In this document: positions 9,703 through 16,672 of the stretch, piece by piece | Layout: each line of letters starts with the position of its first letter | How positions within the stretch are numbered: position 1 is the first letter of the stretch | DNA from: Maribacter arenosus | GTDB taxonomy: Bacteria; Bacteroidota; Bacteroidia; Flavobacteriales; Flavobacteriaceae | Assembly (NCBI RefSeq): GCF_014610845.1 | Contig: NZ_JABTCG010000003.1 | Location: 186,001 to 250,000, forward strand | Reading direction: 5' to 3' | DNA: 64,000 nucleotides | The notes under the pieces: generated by a model | Seen by the model: the letters and a program-made list of their open reading frames with translations, nothing else | What the model was told of the DNA's origin: nothing | Databases searched by the model: none | Program-made: the position numbers and the translations under genes

Positions 9703-10569
9703 TTATAAGATATCAATCAATTTATCACTCATTTTATTGAAAATCAATATCCCAAGTAGAACGATGACCACCATAAAACCAAAACTATAAAGAAGCTGGA
9801 TCGAATTTACACTCCCAATGCCTAAAAAAGCAAACCGGAAATACTCAAAGAGGGTGGATAATGGGTTGAGTTGCGCTAACCATTGAAATTTTTGGGGAAC
9901 CAAACTCATGGTGTAAAAAACAGGACAGATAAACATAAGCAAGCGTATAACAAGCTGCATCAACGACAAAAGGTCCCGGTATTTAGCGGTAAGGACAGAG
10001 AATATTAATCCGCCTCCGAATCCTATGCCTGCAGTTATGACGATTACGGGAAAAATCAGAAGCCCTTGACCGGCATTAAAGTCGACCAGTCCAGTAAAAT
10101 AACAAAATAGATAAACGGCAACAAGTAAAAGTAGCTGGATGCCGAATAATATTAATTGCAGCCAGAGAGTAGAAAGTGCGACTATAATCCTAGGGAAATA
10201 CACTTTACTGAAAATTTCGACATTTTGGAGAAAGGTATTTGAGGTTTGCATGAATATCTCTGAAAACAGGTTCCAAAGGGTTATTCCGATCAAATTAAAC
10301 AAAAAGGGAGGAACGCCTTCCGTAGGAATACCAATTACTTCGTTGAACACAACAACGTAGGTAATTACGGTTAACAGAGGTCGGATCAATGCCCAAAAGG
10401 GCCCTAATAGGGTTTGTTGGTATAATCCTAAAAATTCTTTCCTGGTCAATTGCAGCAATAGATCCTTAAAGGAATAAAGTTCAGCCAAACTAATGTTCCA
10501 CCATGATGTCCCGGGTTTGATCTCCCATTCCCAATCTGCAGAACCAAGGCTATTGGTTTTATCGTTCAT
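9703..10569 (-). CDS. wzm: Polysaccharide ABC transporter permease (Wzm-type, ABC-2)
   Basis: Protein of 288 residues with about six hydrophobic segments (for example around ALIRPLLTVITYVVVF, LWLQLILFGIQLLLLVAVYLF, LIRLLMFICPVFYTMSLV and FGFMVVIVLLGILIF), the layout of ABC-2 exporters. The N-terminal amphipathic stretch ELYSFKDLLLQLTRKEFLG is typical of Wzm/TagG and lies at the membrane surface. The motif FICPVFYTMSLVPQKFQWL before LNPLSTLFEYFR is a strong family signature. It is paired with the Wzt gene downstream (6 bp). Together they export the glycan made by the surrounding glycosyltransferases across the inner membrane. Confidence 0.93.
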   Translation of the reverse strand: MNDKTNSLGSADWEWEIKPGTSWWNISLAELYSFKDLLLQLTRKEFLGLYQQTLLGPFWALIRPLLTVITYVVVFNEVIGIPTEGVPPFLFNLIGITLWNLFSEIFMQTSNTFLQNVEIFSKVYFPRIIVALSTLWLQLILFGIQLLLLVAVYLFCYFTGLVDFNAGQGLLIFPVIVITAGIGFGGGLIFSVLTAKYRDLLSLMQLVIRLLMFICPVFYTMSLVPQKFQWLAQLNPLSTLFEYFRFAFLGIGSVNSIQLLYSFGFMVVIVLLGILIFNKMSDKLIDIL

Positions 10570-10580
10570 ATTATTTTGGA

Positions 10581-11621
10581 TCAGCTGTTCTTTTTTAATT
10601 CAATCTTTTTTCCTTTTCTTAGTAGGCTTTCAATTTGCTTGTATCTTAGAATATACATGGCATAAAAGCGTATTATATAATAAAGTGTAATACGATCCTT
10701 GCTCATGCCCCAAGCTCCCTTAACTTGCCTCAAGGCTGCTTTTCTATGGTTTAGAAGTAGGCTGTTGGCACATTTTACAGTGTATTGGGCAGTGTCTGCC
10801 AAGGCTGCTTTTTTTATTTTGGATCGCTTATGTTCAGGTAAATACTGCTGTATAATATCGATTACCTTTCTCATGTCCAAAAAATTTTGACCGCTAAGAA
10901 AACTTTTATGGGTAATACCGCTTCTGGGATCAAGTCTATAAGAGGCAAGATGTTTAGGTGAATAGGCTACTGGAAATTTGGACCCGATTCTCGCATACAT
11001 CTCCCAATCTTCACCGAAATGGACGGCAAAAAAACTGCCTAATGCTTCAAATGTGGTACGTTTGACTACTATTGCCGGAGGTTGGAGAAGATTCTTTACC
11101 GCTATCTTATCAAAAAAATCGGGAATGATTCCCGGATGCTCCAGAATGCCATTCTTTTTTTGGGATATTAAGCGGCTTTTATTATCGATAAAATTGAAAT
11201 TTGTATAGGCCGCACCTGCTTTTGGATAATTACGGAACAATGCCGCTATTTCATCATAAAAACCGACTTCTATCCTATCATCACCATGGAGGAGATGAAT
11301 GTATTTCCCTTTTGAACGATTGATACAGGTTTCAAAATTCCGTAAACTTCCCAGATTTTCTTCTTGCCTGTAATAACCTATTCGTCCTTTGCCTATTTTC
11401 TTTACCAGCTCTTCAACATCACCATCCGAACTACAATCGTCAACAACTTCAATCTGCATCAACTCAAGTCCTGCATCTTGCTGAAGGACGCTCTCCATGG
11501 TTTCTTTAAGATAATCTATGCAATTGTAAACAGGAATCATTACCGACCAAAGTGGATTGTAGTCACCTGAATAGGGTTTTATGTGCGGTGGATGATCCGG
11601 AATACGTTTGAACATATACAA
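10581..11621 (-). CDS. Glycosyltransferase family 2 (paralogue of the gene at 6377-7387)
   Basis: Protein of 346 residues and the first gene of the polysaccharide operon. NPLWSVMIPVYNC, IEVVDDCSSDGDVEELVKK, IHLLHGDDRI and GEDWEMYARIGSKF are the same blocks as in the paralogue at 6377-7387. The DxD position reads HGDD in both. The ATG at 11621 is chosen; a second Met two codons later would change little. Only 11 bp separate it from wzm. The promoter of the operon must lie between here and the direct repeats at 12011, but no clear TAnnTTTG box is visible on this strand. Confidence 0.88.
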   Translation of the reverse strand: MYMFKRIPDHPPHIKPYSGDYNPLWSVMIPVYNCIDYLKETMESVLQQDAGLELMQIEVVDDCSSDGDVEELVKKIGKGRIGYYRQEENLGSLRNFETCINRSKGKYIHLLHGDDRIEVGFYDEIAALFRNYPKAGAAYTNFNFIDNKSRLISQKKNGILEHPGIIPDFFDKIAVKNLLQPPAIVVKRTTFEALGSFFAVHFGEDWEMYARIGSKFPVAYSPKHLASYRLDPRSGITHKSFLSGQNFLDMRKVIDIIQQYLPEHKRSKIKKAALADTAQYTVKCANSLLLNHRKAALRQVKGAWGMSKDRITLYYIIRFYAMYILRYKQIESLLRKGKKIELKKNS

Positions 11622-12010
11622 TCTACTTACTATCGATATTACCTGTAAAGTTTAAACGCAAGTAAATTTTATATAACTTGCTACAAACGCTAAAAATAGC
11701 TAAAATATAGATTTTAATAAGTGATATTTTCGCATTAATACCAGCGGTATTTTATCGTTGTTCTTTTTATAGCATCTTTTAATGGAGATATAATACTACT
11801 AAAAGGTGGCCAGGCATAATGATTTTTGGTTTAACCAAATTCTCCATTGTTTTGAGGAAACACAAGCTGTCACGGGACAAAGTTGCTTATTATTTTAGGA
11901 TCTGTTCTAAGTTTATGATTCATTCAAGGCGGACCGTAGAAGAATTACGCCCCATATTTTTATTGTGGGTATTTTGAGTCAATAAGTAAAAGAAGGGGTC
12001 TCCATTTAAC
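11622..12010. other. Intergenic, upstream of polysaccharide operon; one weak small frame
   Basis: The promoter of the minus-strand operon should be in this stretch. A 52-codon plus-strand frame at 11819-11977 (MIFGLTKFSIVLRKHKLS at the start) is basic and has no family I recognise; it may be a gene relic or chance. Nothing else is supported. Confidence 0.4.
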
Positions 12011-12401
12011 GGGAATTAAAGCTCTTCGTTCGGTGAGTCCCTCCCGAACCTATAGAAGCTGAAAAAGTAAAACCTTTTAGGGTTTGGGTATTACTGTTTA
12101 TTGGCATTAGAGGGCTATGAGACGGCCTATTTTCAATTTCGTTCTAAATCAAGTAGTTACCACCTTGGCCTTGGGAATCCATCCAAAGAGCATTTCACCT
12201 TAGAGAAAGCGGTCTGGATGGTGCGGCCGTGGAAAGTACGTGGATTTATGGAAATTTAAAATCAGCCTAGCGTTTTTTGGTTCTTTTTAGGGCAATGCAA
12301 AAAAGAACGGAATTAAAAAAGGGGGTTGGGGTGTTCTAGGGGTCTAGGGAATTCACTGGGATGGGAATTATGGCTCTTCGCTCGGTGAGTCCCGATCGAA
12401 C
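12011..12401. repeat. Direct repeat, copy 1 (about 390 bp)
   Basis: Near-identical to 12492-12881 at an offset of 481 bp, changing to 480 after a one-base deletion in an A-run. Each copy begins and ends with a version of one motif of about 40 bp (GGGAATTA, then CTTCG, GGTGAGTCCC and CGAACCTA). In the first motif GTTCGG at 12030 can pair with CCGAAC. Inside, 12280-12308 can form a hairpin (GTTCTTTTT, ten-base loop, AAAAAGAAC) resembling a two-way terminator. No transposase gene is present, so this is a non-coding repeat of unknown class. Confidence 0.9.
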
Positions 12402-12491
12402 CTATTGAGAGTGTAAAAGTCGGCATATAATGCCGTTTTATTGTCTTACTTCATTGAAAGGATGGTCGGAACAAAATGAAGTTCCAGTGGC

Positions 12492-12881
12492 GGGAATTAC
12501 CTCACTTCGCTAGGTGAGTCCCTCCCGAACCTATAGAAGCTGGAAAAGTAAAACCTTTTAGGATTTTGGTATTACTGTTTATTGGCATTAGAGGGCTATG
12601 AGACGGCCTATTTTCAATTTCGTTCTAAATCAAGTAGTTTCCACCTTGGCCTTGGGAATCCATCCAAAGAGCATTTCACCTTAGAGAAAGCGGTCTGGAT
12701 GGTGCGGCTGTGGAAAGTACGTGGATTTATGGAAATTTAAAATCAGCCTAGCGTTTTTTGGTTCTTTTTAGGGCAATGCAAAAAAGAACGGAATTAAAAA
12801 GGGGGTTGGGGTGTTCTAGGGGTCTAGGGAATTCACTGGGATGGGAATTATGGCTCTTCGTTCGGTGGGTCCCGATCGAAC
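12492..12881. repeat. Direct repeat, copy 2 (about 390 bp)
   Basis: Second copy of the unit at 12011-12401, differing at only a few positions (for example gcggctg for gcggccg, and the outer edges). Its left motif reads CTCACTTCGCTAGG rather than GCTCTTCGTTCGG. The inner hairpin is at 12761-12789. Its right edge runs straight into the Wzc relic at about 12884, so the rearrangement that removed the rest of wzc has one end in this repeat. Confidence 0.9.
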
Positions 12882-12883
12882 AT

Positions 12884-13209
12884 GTTGGGAAGTTAGGACC
12901 AGTCCCTGTAGAACTGTTATCCGGTAACGGCTTAGGGGATTTATGGAACAGGCCCAAACCGAAATTGATTATTTTATAGTGGATACCGCACCTACCTTAT
13001 TGGTAACTGACACTTTGTTGATATCGCAATATGCAGATTTGACCTTATCTGTATCACGGGCCAGGTTTTCCGATAAGCGTTTGATCGAGTTTTCTAAAAA
13101 CCTGAACAGCAGCAAGAAATTATATAATATGGCCAATGTGCTCAATGAGATAGGTCTGGGTAAATTCAGGAATTACAACTATGGCCATGGGTATGGATTA
13201 AAGGAATGA
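12884..13209 (+). pseudogene. wzc: C-terminal relic of a Wzc-type polysaccharide tyrosine kinase
   Basis: From 12943 the frame reads MEQAQTEIDYFIVDTAPT and TDTLLISQYADLTLSVSRA, then SDKRLIEFSKNLNSSKKL: the Walker B (IVDTAP) and C-terminal part of BY-kinases that control chain length in exopolysaccharide and capsule export. It ends FRNYNYGHGYG, a short form of the Tyr-rich autophosphorylation tail. Upstream, 12884-12942 continues the homology in another frame (GPVPVELLSGNGLGDL); at gatttatggaa two bases are missing, so the two parts are out of frame. The polysaccharide-export transmembrane domain and Walker A, several hundred residues, are absent. A stand-alone small protein is unlikely, since it would lack the nucleotide-binding P-loop. 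Confidence 0.85.
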
Positions 13210-13344
13210 TTTGACCAATTTTGTAGTGAGTCTAAATCCTAATCACTGGTAACACCTACGTACGGATCAGTAAAGGGCGCTACCATTATTTCTTTGAAAT
13301 TCAACTGAATTTGTTGGTGATTGATTGCTATTTTTTAGGTTTGC

Positions 13345-13569
13345 CTAGTCCGTATATAGTTCATTTGCCAATGCATCGAAAACTTCGCTTTGATCAGTAT
13401 ATAGGTTAGAAAAATCCTCTACAGCCAACCTATCTAATTGCTCATTATGTAAGTTGCCAGAATGCACATAATCCACTACCAAATCGGATTCTTTATCACA
13501 GGAAAAGGCTAAAAGAACGACGATTAAAACAATACTTATTTTAAAGAAATTGGAGAAAGTGACTTTCAT
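13345..13569 (-). CDS. Short lipoprotein, probably truncated by a nonsense mutation
   Basis: A 74-residue frame with a clear lipoprotein signal: MKVTFSNFFKISIVLIVV, then FSCDKESDL, with the lipobox Cys at 24. The segment after the Cys (DKESDLVVDYV) resembles that of the beta-helix lipoprotein at the window start (AKDSDLFTDYI). Near the end TDQSEVFDALANELYTD resembles the DVLAND linker of larger flavobacterial surface lipoproteins. The stop is TAG, one base from CAG; the same frame then stays open for 25 more codons to a TGA at 13267-13269. So this is likely the 5' remnant of a longer surface lipoprotein gene. Whether it is still expressed is unknown. Confidence 0.55.
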   Translation of the reverse strand: MKVTFSNFFKISIVLIVVLLAFSCDKESDLVVDYVHSGNLHNEQLDRLAVEDFSNLYTDQSEVFDALANELYTD

Positions 13570-13595
13570 TGGGTAGGCATCAATTATTTAAGCCG

Positions 13596-13603
13596 CGAAA
13601 CTA
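13596..13603 (-). promoter_or_regulatory. Possible -7 box of the 13345-13569 lipoprotein gene
   Basis: On the minus strand the sequence reads TAGTTTCG, one mismatch from the Bacteroidota TAnnTTTG box, 27 bp before the start codon. A match this short can occur by chance. Confidence 0.35.
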
Positions 13604-13618
13604 TCTAAATCAGACCTT

Positions 13619-13650
13619 TATTCGATGAAAATACATTTATATTCGATGAA
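13619..13650. promoter_or_regulatory. Pair of direct repeats TATTCGATGAA, 21 bp apart
   Basis: TATTCGATGAA occurs at 13619-13629 and again at 13640-13650. The 21 bp period (two helical turns) and site size match binding sites of LytTR-type regulators, which use two direct half-sites about 21 bp apart. The pair lies 50-81 bp upstream of the lipoprotein start, just above its possible -7 box. No LytTR gene is in the window. Confidence 0.45.
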
Positions 13651-13930
13651 CTACTCTTTTTTTTAACATATTTTTGAAATATGTTGGATCTGATATTGAA
13701 TTGTGAAGAAGATATAATAATGTCCTCTTACGATATTCATGAAATTTCAATACCGTTACGTCTATTGCTTCGATGGAATCTATCCAATAGGAGTATATTT
13801 CTTATTATTGCACGCCTTGAATTAATCCCGACTATTTTACGGAAAATTGAGAATATTTACAATGGAAAATTAAAGTTTCAGCAATAAGTATTGGCCTTTC
13901 TTTGAGGGTTTGGGGTGATTGCCACAAAAG
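13651..13930. other. Intergenic, no convincing gene
   Basis: A 68-codon plus-strand frame at 13681-13887 has no recognisable domain. Nothing else is supported. Confidence 0.4.
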
Positions 13931-13953
13931 AAAAACCGTCATTAGACGGCATT
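13931..13953 (-). terminator. Terminator of the 14008-14739 gene
   Basis: On the minus strand GCCGTC, loop TAAT, GACGGT is followed by a T-run. It lies about 55 bp after the stop codon. Confidence 0.7.
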
Positions 13954-14007
13954 TAATTCGTATTGATTTTTGGGTTGTGAATTAGTACAATCCCAATGTC
14001 AAAAAAT

Positions 14008-14739
14008 CTATTGATCCTCAAAGTAAATATACTGCACGCCTTCAGGCAGCGTATCCAAGGTTTTATAGTTTGTTTTTAGGGCATAGGTCAAACCCTCCTT
14101 ATCGGTGAATATTTCAGCTAATTCATATTGCACCAAATTCCATCCTGCTTTAAAGTCCAATTGGTAGTCGGTTATGGCCTTATAGGTTTCTTCCTGATTA
14201 ACGGCATAGGACTCCGTAGTGCATTCCCCAATGACCGAGCTGGGCTCGGCAAAGTAGAACCAATCCATAAAATAACCGGGTATTGCATTGTATTGCCCAT
14301 ACGACCTATACGTCTCGGCAAATTCCTTGTTGTTTACGATCATAAAGGAACCATGTATTTTCTTTTCTTTGGGATCCGCCAAGTCATAACCGCCAAAATT
14401 GGAAAGTTTAATTACGGGAACATTCCCGTTGGTGATTTCAAGGGAATCACTATAACAGGCAAAAGCCCTTTCCAAAGTCATTACACTGGCCTTCCATTCG
14501 GCTGAATTCTTATTGAACTCGTCAATACTTTTCATGGTTTGGGCTGTAAATTCGGGGGTAAGATTCAGTATAAAACTACCATCTTCACTAACAGTACCTA
14601 TAGCGATAGGGCTTTGCATTCCGGTAACGATATCGGCGGAAATGGTTTCCCATCCAGAAATCGTCCCTGTCACCGAATTTTGGGCAAGGATCAGGTTTAT
14701 GGGTAACAGGGCCAAAGCTGAAAATAATGACTTTTTCAT
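14008..14739 (-). CDS. Secreted protein of unknown function
   Basis: Protein of 243 residues. MKKSLFSALALLPINLILAQ is a Sec signal peptide cut after LAQ. The next residues (NSVTGTISGWETISADIVTG) look like a short beta-rich carboxypeptidase-regulatory-like or Ig-like segment (GTVSEDGSFILNL). The remainder, rich in aromatic residues, has no motif I recognise (DWFYFAEPSSVIGECTT; TYALKTNYKTLDTLP). It is a single gene with its own terminator, flanked by the degraded polysaccharide border and the hip operon. Probably periplasmic or surface exposed. Function not assigned. Confidence 0.8.
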   Translation of the reverse strand: MKKSLFSALALLPINLILAQNSVTGTISGWETISADIVTGMQSPIAIGTVSEDGSFILNLTPEFTAQTMKSIDEFNKNSAEWKASVMTLERAFACYSDSLEITNGNVPVIKLSNFGGYDLADPKEKKIHGSFMIVNNKEFAETYRSYGQYNAIPGYFMDWFYFAEPSSVIGECTTESYAVNQEETYKAITDYQLDFKAGWNLVQYELAEIFTDKEGLTYALKTNYKTLDTLPEGVQYIYFEDQ

Positions 14740-15047
14740 AGGTTTTAATTATTAGGATTGTTGGTATTTGTTTTAAATAACTGTTATGTAAGCACTATTG
14801 ATTCGGTTAAATTATCGTATTCCAGAAGTAGAAAGGATAAAAATGTATGGAATGTCAAAAATGCTGTGGGGATTGTAAAATAAGCGCTTTTTGTCCGTAT
14901 CCCGGTCATGCCGTGAACAGACTTAGGAATGGGTAGGGGCGCAGGCTATAAATCCCGGAGGGTCTAGAACCTAATGCCTAAATGCACTATATATAAGGGT
15001 TATTGTGGGTTGGTTTTTTTGTGCTCACCGGATAGCTGACTTTTGTA
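14740..15047. other. Intergenic, nothing recognised
   Basis: This 308 bp stretch lies between the hipT-like gene end and the secreted-protein gene start. It should hold the promoter of 14008-14739. No gene, hairpin or repeat stands out. Confidence 0.5.
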
Positions 15048-16025
15048 TTATAACAACAATAATCGTTTATCTAAAGTTGATGAAGGGTTATAAATTCTTT
15101 CATAACGCTCGAGTAGTACAGTTTTATATTTTTCCTTCATTTCAACAGATAGAAAAGAAGCATTTATCCATTTCATTGCATCGTCCTTCTTTTTGTAAAA
15201 ACGATTGAACACTCCTTGAATCTGTTTGTCGGTTAAACCCAACCCTTTCCCCAATGATTCAAAATGATCTCGTTTTAGCCTACTTTTCTTTCCTTCCAAT
15301 GTAAGTGCCAACTCTTCTTTGTCCTTGGGATTCACAATAGACACATTCAGTAAGTCATAGGCAGGTGCCAATAACCAACCAGAGGTCGATATGATCATGG
15401 AGAAATTTTTTAAATGCATATCATTGTTTCCTGTAAGGAAACTAAATAGGGTCAATTCAAAAAAGAAGATTTTGTCCAAGAGTGTGTTATCTGAGTATGT
15501 ATCCAAAGCTTTCCCAATTTTCTCCATGGAGCTTTTGTATTTATCAAATGCTTCTGTAATCTGGAACATATCAAGCATATGTATTTTTTGACCATCTTCA
15601 GTTCGATCAATTCGTTTGGTGATATAGGACAGTTCACCGGATAGTAACCTGATTAAACTTGAAGGTACTGTTTGAATGCCAAAAGATTCGGCAATACGCA
15701 TAGTTACATGTTCGTTTTGGGGCATTTCGGGATAATCCAATGATGGGGGTTTAAAGATGTAATTACCACCTAGAGCACCAACAACCGTTAGTCTAAAATT
15801 ACCCGCCTCCTTTACTTCATTTACTAGGGACATGGATAACTTGGGCTGGACTCCCGGAACGGATACGCTTCGTTCCACTATGTTTTTTGCCAGTTCAGAC
15901 ATCTGTTCTATCGAATATTCTAATTTCGGAGGTTCCTTGGTTCCAAAAAATTCCAGACTACAGGATTCATGAAAATCCGCCTCTCCCTTCAATTCGGTAT
16001 AACAGTATAAACACTTATGCTTCAT
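15048..16025 (-). CDS. hipT: HipT-type serine/threonine kinase toxin (HipA C-terminal domain)
   Basis: Protein of 325 residues holding the kinase core of HipA without its N-terminal domain, which is encoded separately upstream. C5, C8, H19 and C22 form a CxxC-HxxC knuckle, probably zinc binding. Residues 53-62 SVSVPGVQPK are the Gly-rich/autophosphorylation loop, where two serines spaced SxS resemble the SIS motif of E. coli HipT. K93 in YIFKP should contact ATP; 200-208 GNNDMHLKN is the catalytic loop with D203; D225 in APAYDLLN is the metal Asp. HipA/HipT kinases phosphorylate aminoacyl-tRNA synthetases (GltX, TrpS) and stop translation; the target here is unknown. The start overlaps hipS by 11 bp. 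Confidence 0.88.
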   Translation of the reverse strand: MKHKCLYCYTELKGEADFHESCSLEFFGTKEPPKLEYSIEQMSELAKNIVERSVSVPGVQPKLSMSLVNEVKEAGNFRLTVVGALGGNYIFKPPSLDYPEMPQNEHVTMRIAESFGIQTVPSSLIRLLSGELSYITKRIDRTEDGQKIHMLDMFQITEAFDKYKSSMEKIGKALDTYSDNTLLDKIFFFELTLFSFLTGNNDMHLKNFSMIISTSGWLLAPAYDLLNVSIVNPKDKEELALTLEGKKSRLKRDHFESLGKGLGLTDKQIQGVFNRFYKKKDDAMKWINASFLSVEMKEKYKTVLLERYERIYNPSSTLDKRLLLL

Positions 16026-16350
16026 CTTTGGTCGTTATGGGTTGAACACTAACAGCACCTATACAATTTTGACAACAGGCCAATAACAGACCCATACGGT
16101 CATTGGGGTTTAACTTCCAGTTTTTGGTGGCGATGTTCAATAGCCAACCTTCTGGAATTAGCCCCTCAAAAAAAGGAAATAATCTATTTTCGGTATAAGG
16201 CTCTTTTCTTACAGGTATGGAAAAAGTTATAAACTGTTCTGGATATTTCTTTATATAATCGGTGTCGTATTGGAATATGTAATCACCATCATCGGTTTCA
16301 GTAAGTTGTCCGGCCTTGATGTCGTTATATAATATAATTGCCTTTCTCAT
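16015..16350 (-). CDS. hipS: HipS-like protein (stand-alone HipA N-terminal domain)
   Basis: Protein of 111 residues matching the N-subdomain-1 of HipA: KAIILYNDIKAGQLTETDDGDYIFQYD, then FEGLIPEGWLLN and NPNDRMGLLLA. In ordinary HipA this is fused to the kinase; here it ends in its own stop, and the kinase gene starts inside its last codons. In the E. coli O127 HipBST system the equivalent small protein HipS is the antitoxin that blocks HipT. It overlaps hipB by 4 bp and hipT by 11 bp, so the three are translationally coupled. That HipS is the antitoxin here is inference from the family. A broken hipA is less likely, because such splits are common in Bacteroidota and both parts look intact. 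Confidence 0.85.
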   Translation of the reverse strand: MRKAIILYNDIKAGQLTETDDGDYIFQYDTDYIKKYPEQFITFSIPVRKEPYTENRLFPFFEGLIPEGWLLNIATKNWKLNPNDRMGLLLACCQNCIGAVSVQPITTKDEA

Positions 16351-16574
16351 AAGTCGGTATTGTTTCTATTTTTCAATTCCTTAGTACTCACTGCTGCAAG
16401 GGTATGACCGAACATACTCAATACCAAGTTGACCTTCTCCATATTCAGATTGGTTTTTCCCTGTTCAATTTTACGTACAACGGTGAGGGCCACACCAGCA
16501 CGTTCGGCAAACTCTTTTTGGGTAAGGTTTACCTCTTTACGCCTTGCTTTTACAAATTCGGACAACTCCTTCAT
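16347..16574 (-). CDS. hipB: HipB-like Xre-family HTH regulator
   Basis: Protein of 75 residues with a single Xre/Cro helix-turn-helix: VNLTQKEFAERAGVALTVVRKIEQGK at about 15-40, the classic recognition-helix pattern. In Hip systems HipB represses its own operon and holds the toxin at DNA. It is the first gene of the operon. Three operator-like palindromes lie directly upstream, the nearest touching its start codon, which fits tight autorepression. Confidence 0.88.
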   Translation of the reverse strand: MKELSEFVKARRKEVNLTQKEFAERAGVALTVVRKIEQGKTNLNMEKVNLVLSMFGHTLAAVSTKELKNRNNTDL

Positions 16575-16672
16575 TATATGCTTTTAAATATAAAACTATG
16601 CAAATATACAAAATTATACGTAAATACATATAAAATATATATTTTGATTGTAATTATACGCTTTTACATATA
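16575..16672. promoter_or_regulatory. Three operator-like sites, exactly 40 bp apart, before hipB
   Basis: The sites are TATATGCTTTTAAATATA (16575-16592), TATACGTAAATACATATA (16615-16632) and TATACGCTTTTACATATA (16655-16672). The pattern is TATAYG-N6-CATATA, an imperfect palindrome, repeated at a 40 bp step. Site 1 abuts the hipB start codon and sites 2 and 3 lie upstream of the likely -7 box at 16601-16608, so bound HipB would cover the promoter. Confidence 0.75.
16601..16608 (-). promoter_or_regulatory. -7 box of the hipBST operon
   Basis: On the minus strand it reads TATATTTG, a full match to TAnnTTTG, 27 bp before the hipB start codon and between operator-like sites 1 and 2. No clear -33 TTG is seen. 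Confidence 0.65.

Noticed and set aside
12020-12055. tRNA-like fragment in the 40 bp motif (GGTTCGGGAGGGACTC on the minus strand)
   Set aside because: It resembles a T-arm, but no cloverleaf or acceptor stem can be formed around it.
12011-12881. CRISPR array
   Set aside because: Only two long repeats with one 90 bp interval, no short regular spacers and no cas genes.
12748-12979. Overlapping open frames on both strands (73 and 69 codons) at the end of repeat copy 2
   Set aside because: They run across the repeat edge into the Wzc relic, have no domain, and the matching part of copy 1 has no equal frame.
13681-13887. 68-codon plus-strand frame between the lipoprotein remnant and the secreted-protein gene
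   Set aside because: No recognisable domain, no promoter box and AT-rich composition.
15048-16350. hipA gene split by a frameshift
   Set aside because: The small N-domain protein and the kinase have proper ends and overlapping starts as in HipBST systems, and the kinase has its own N-terminal knuckle.
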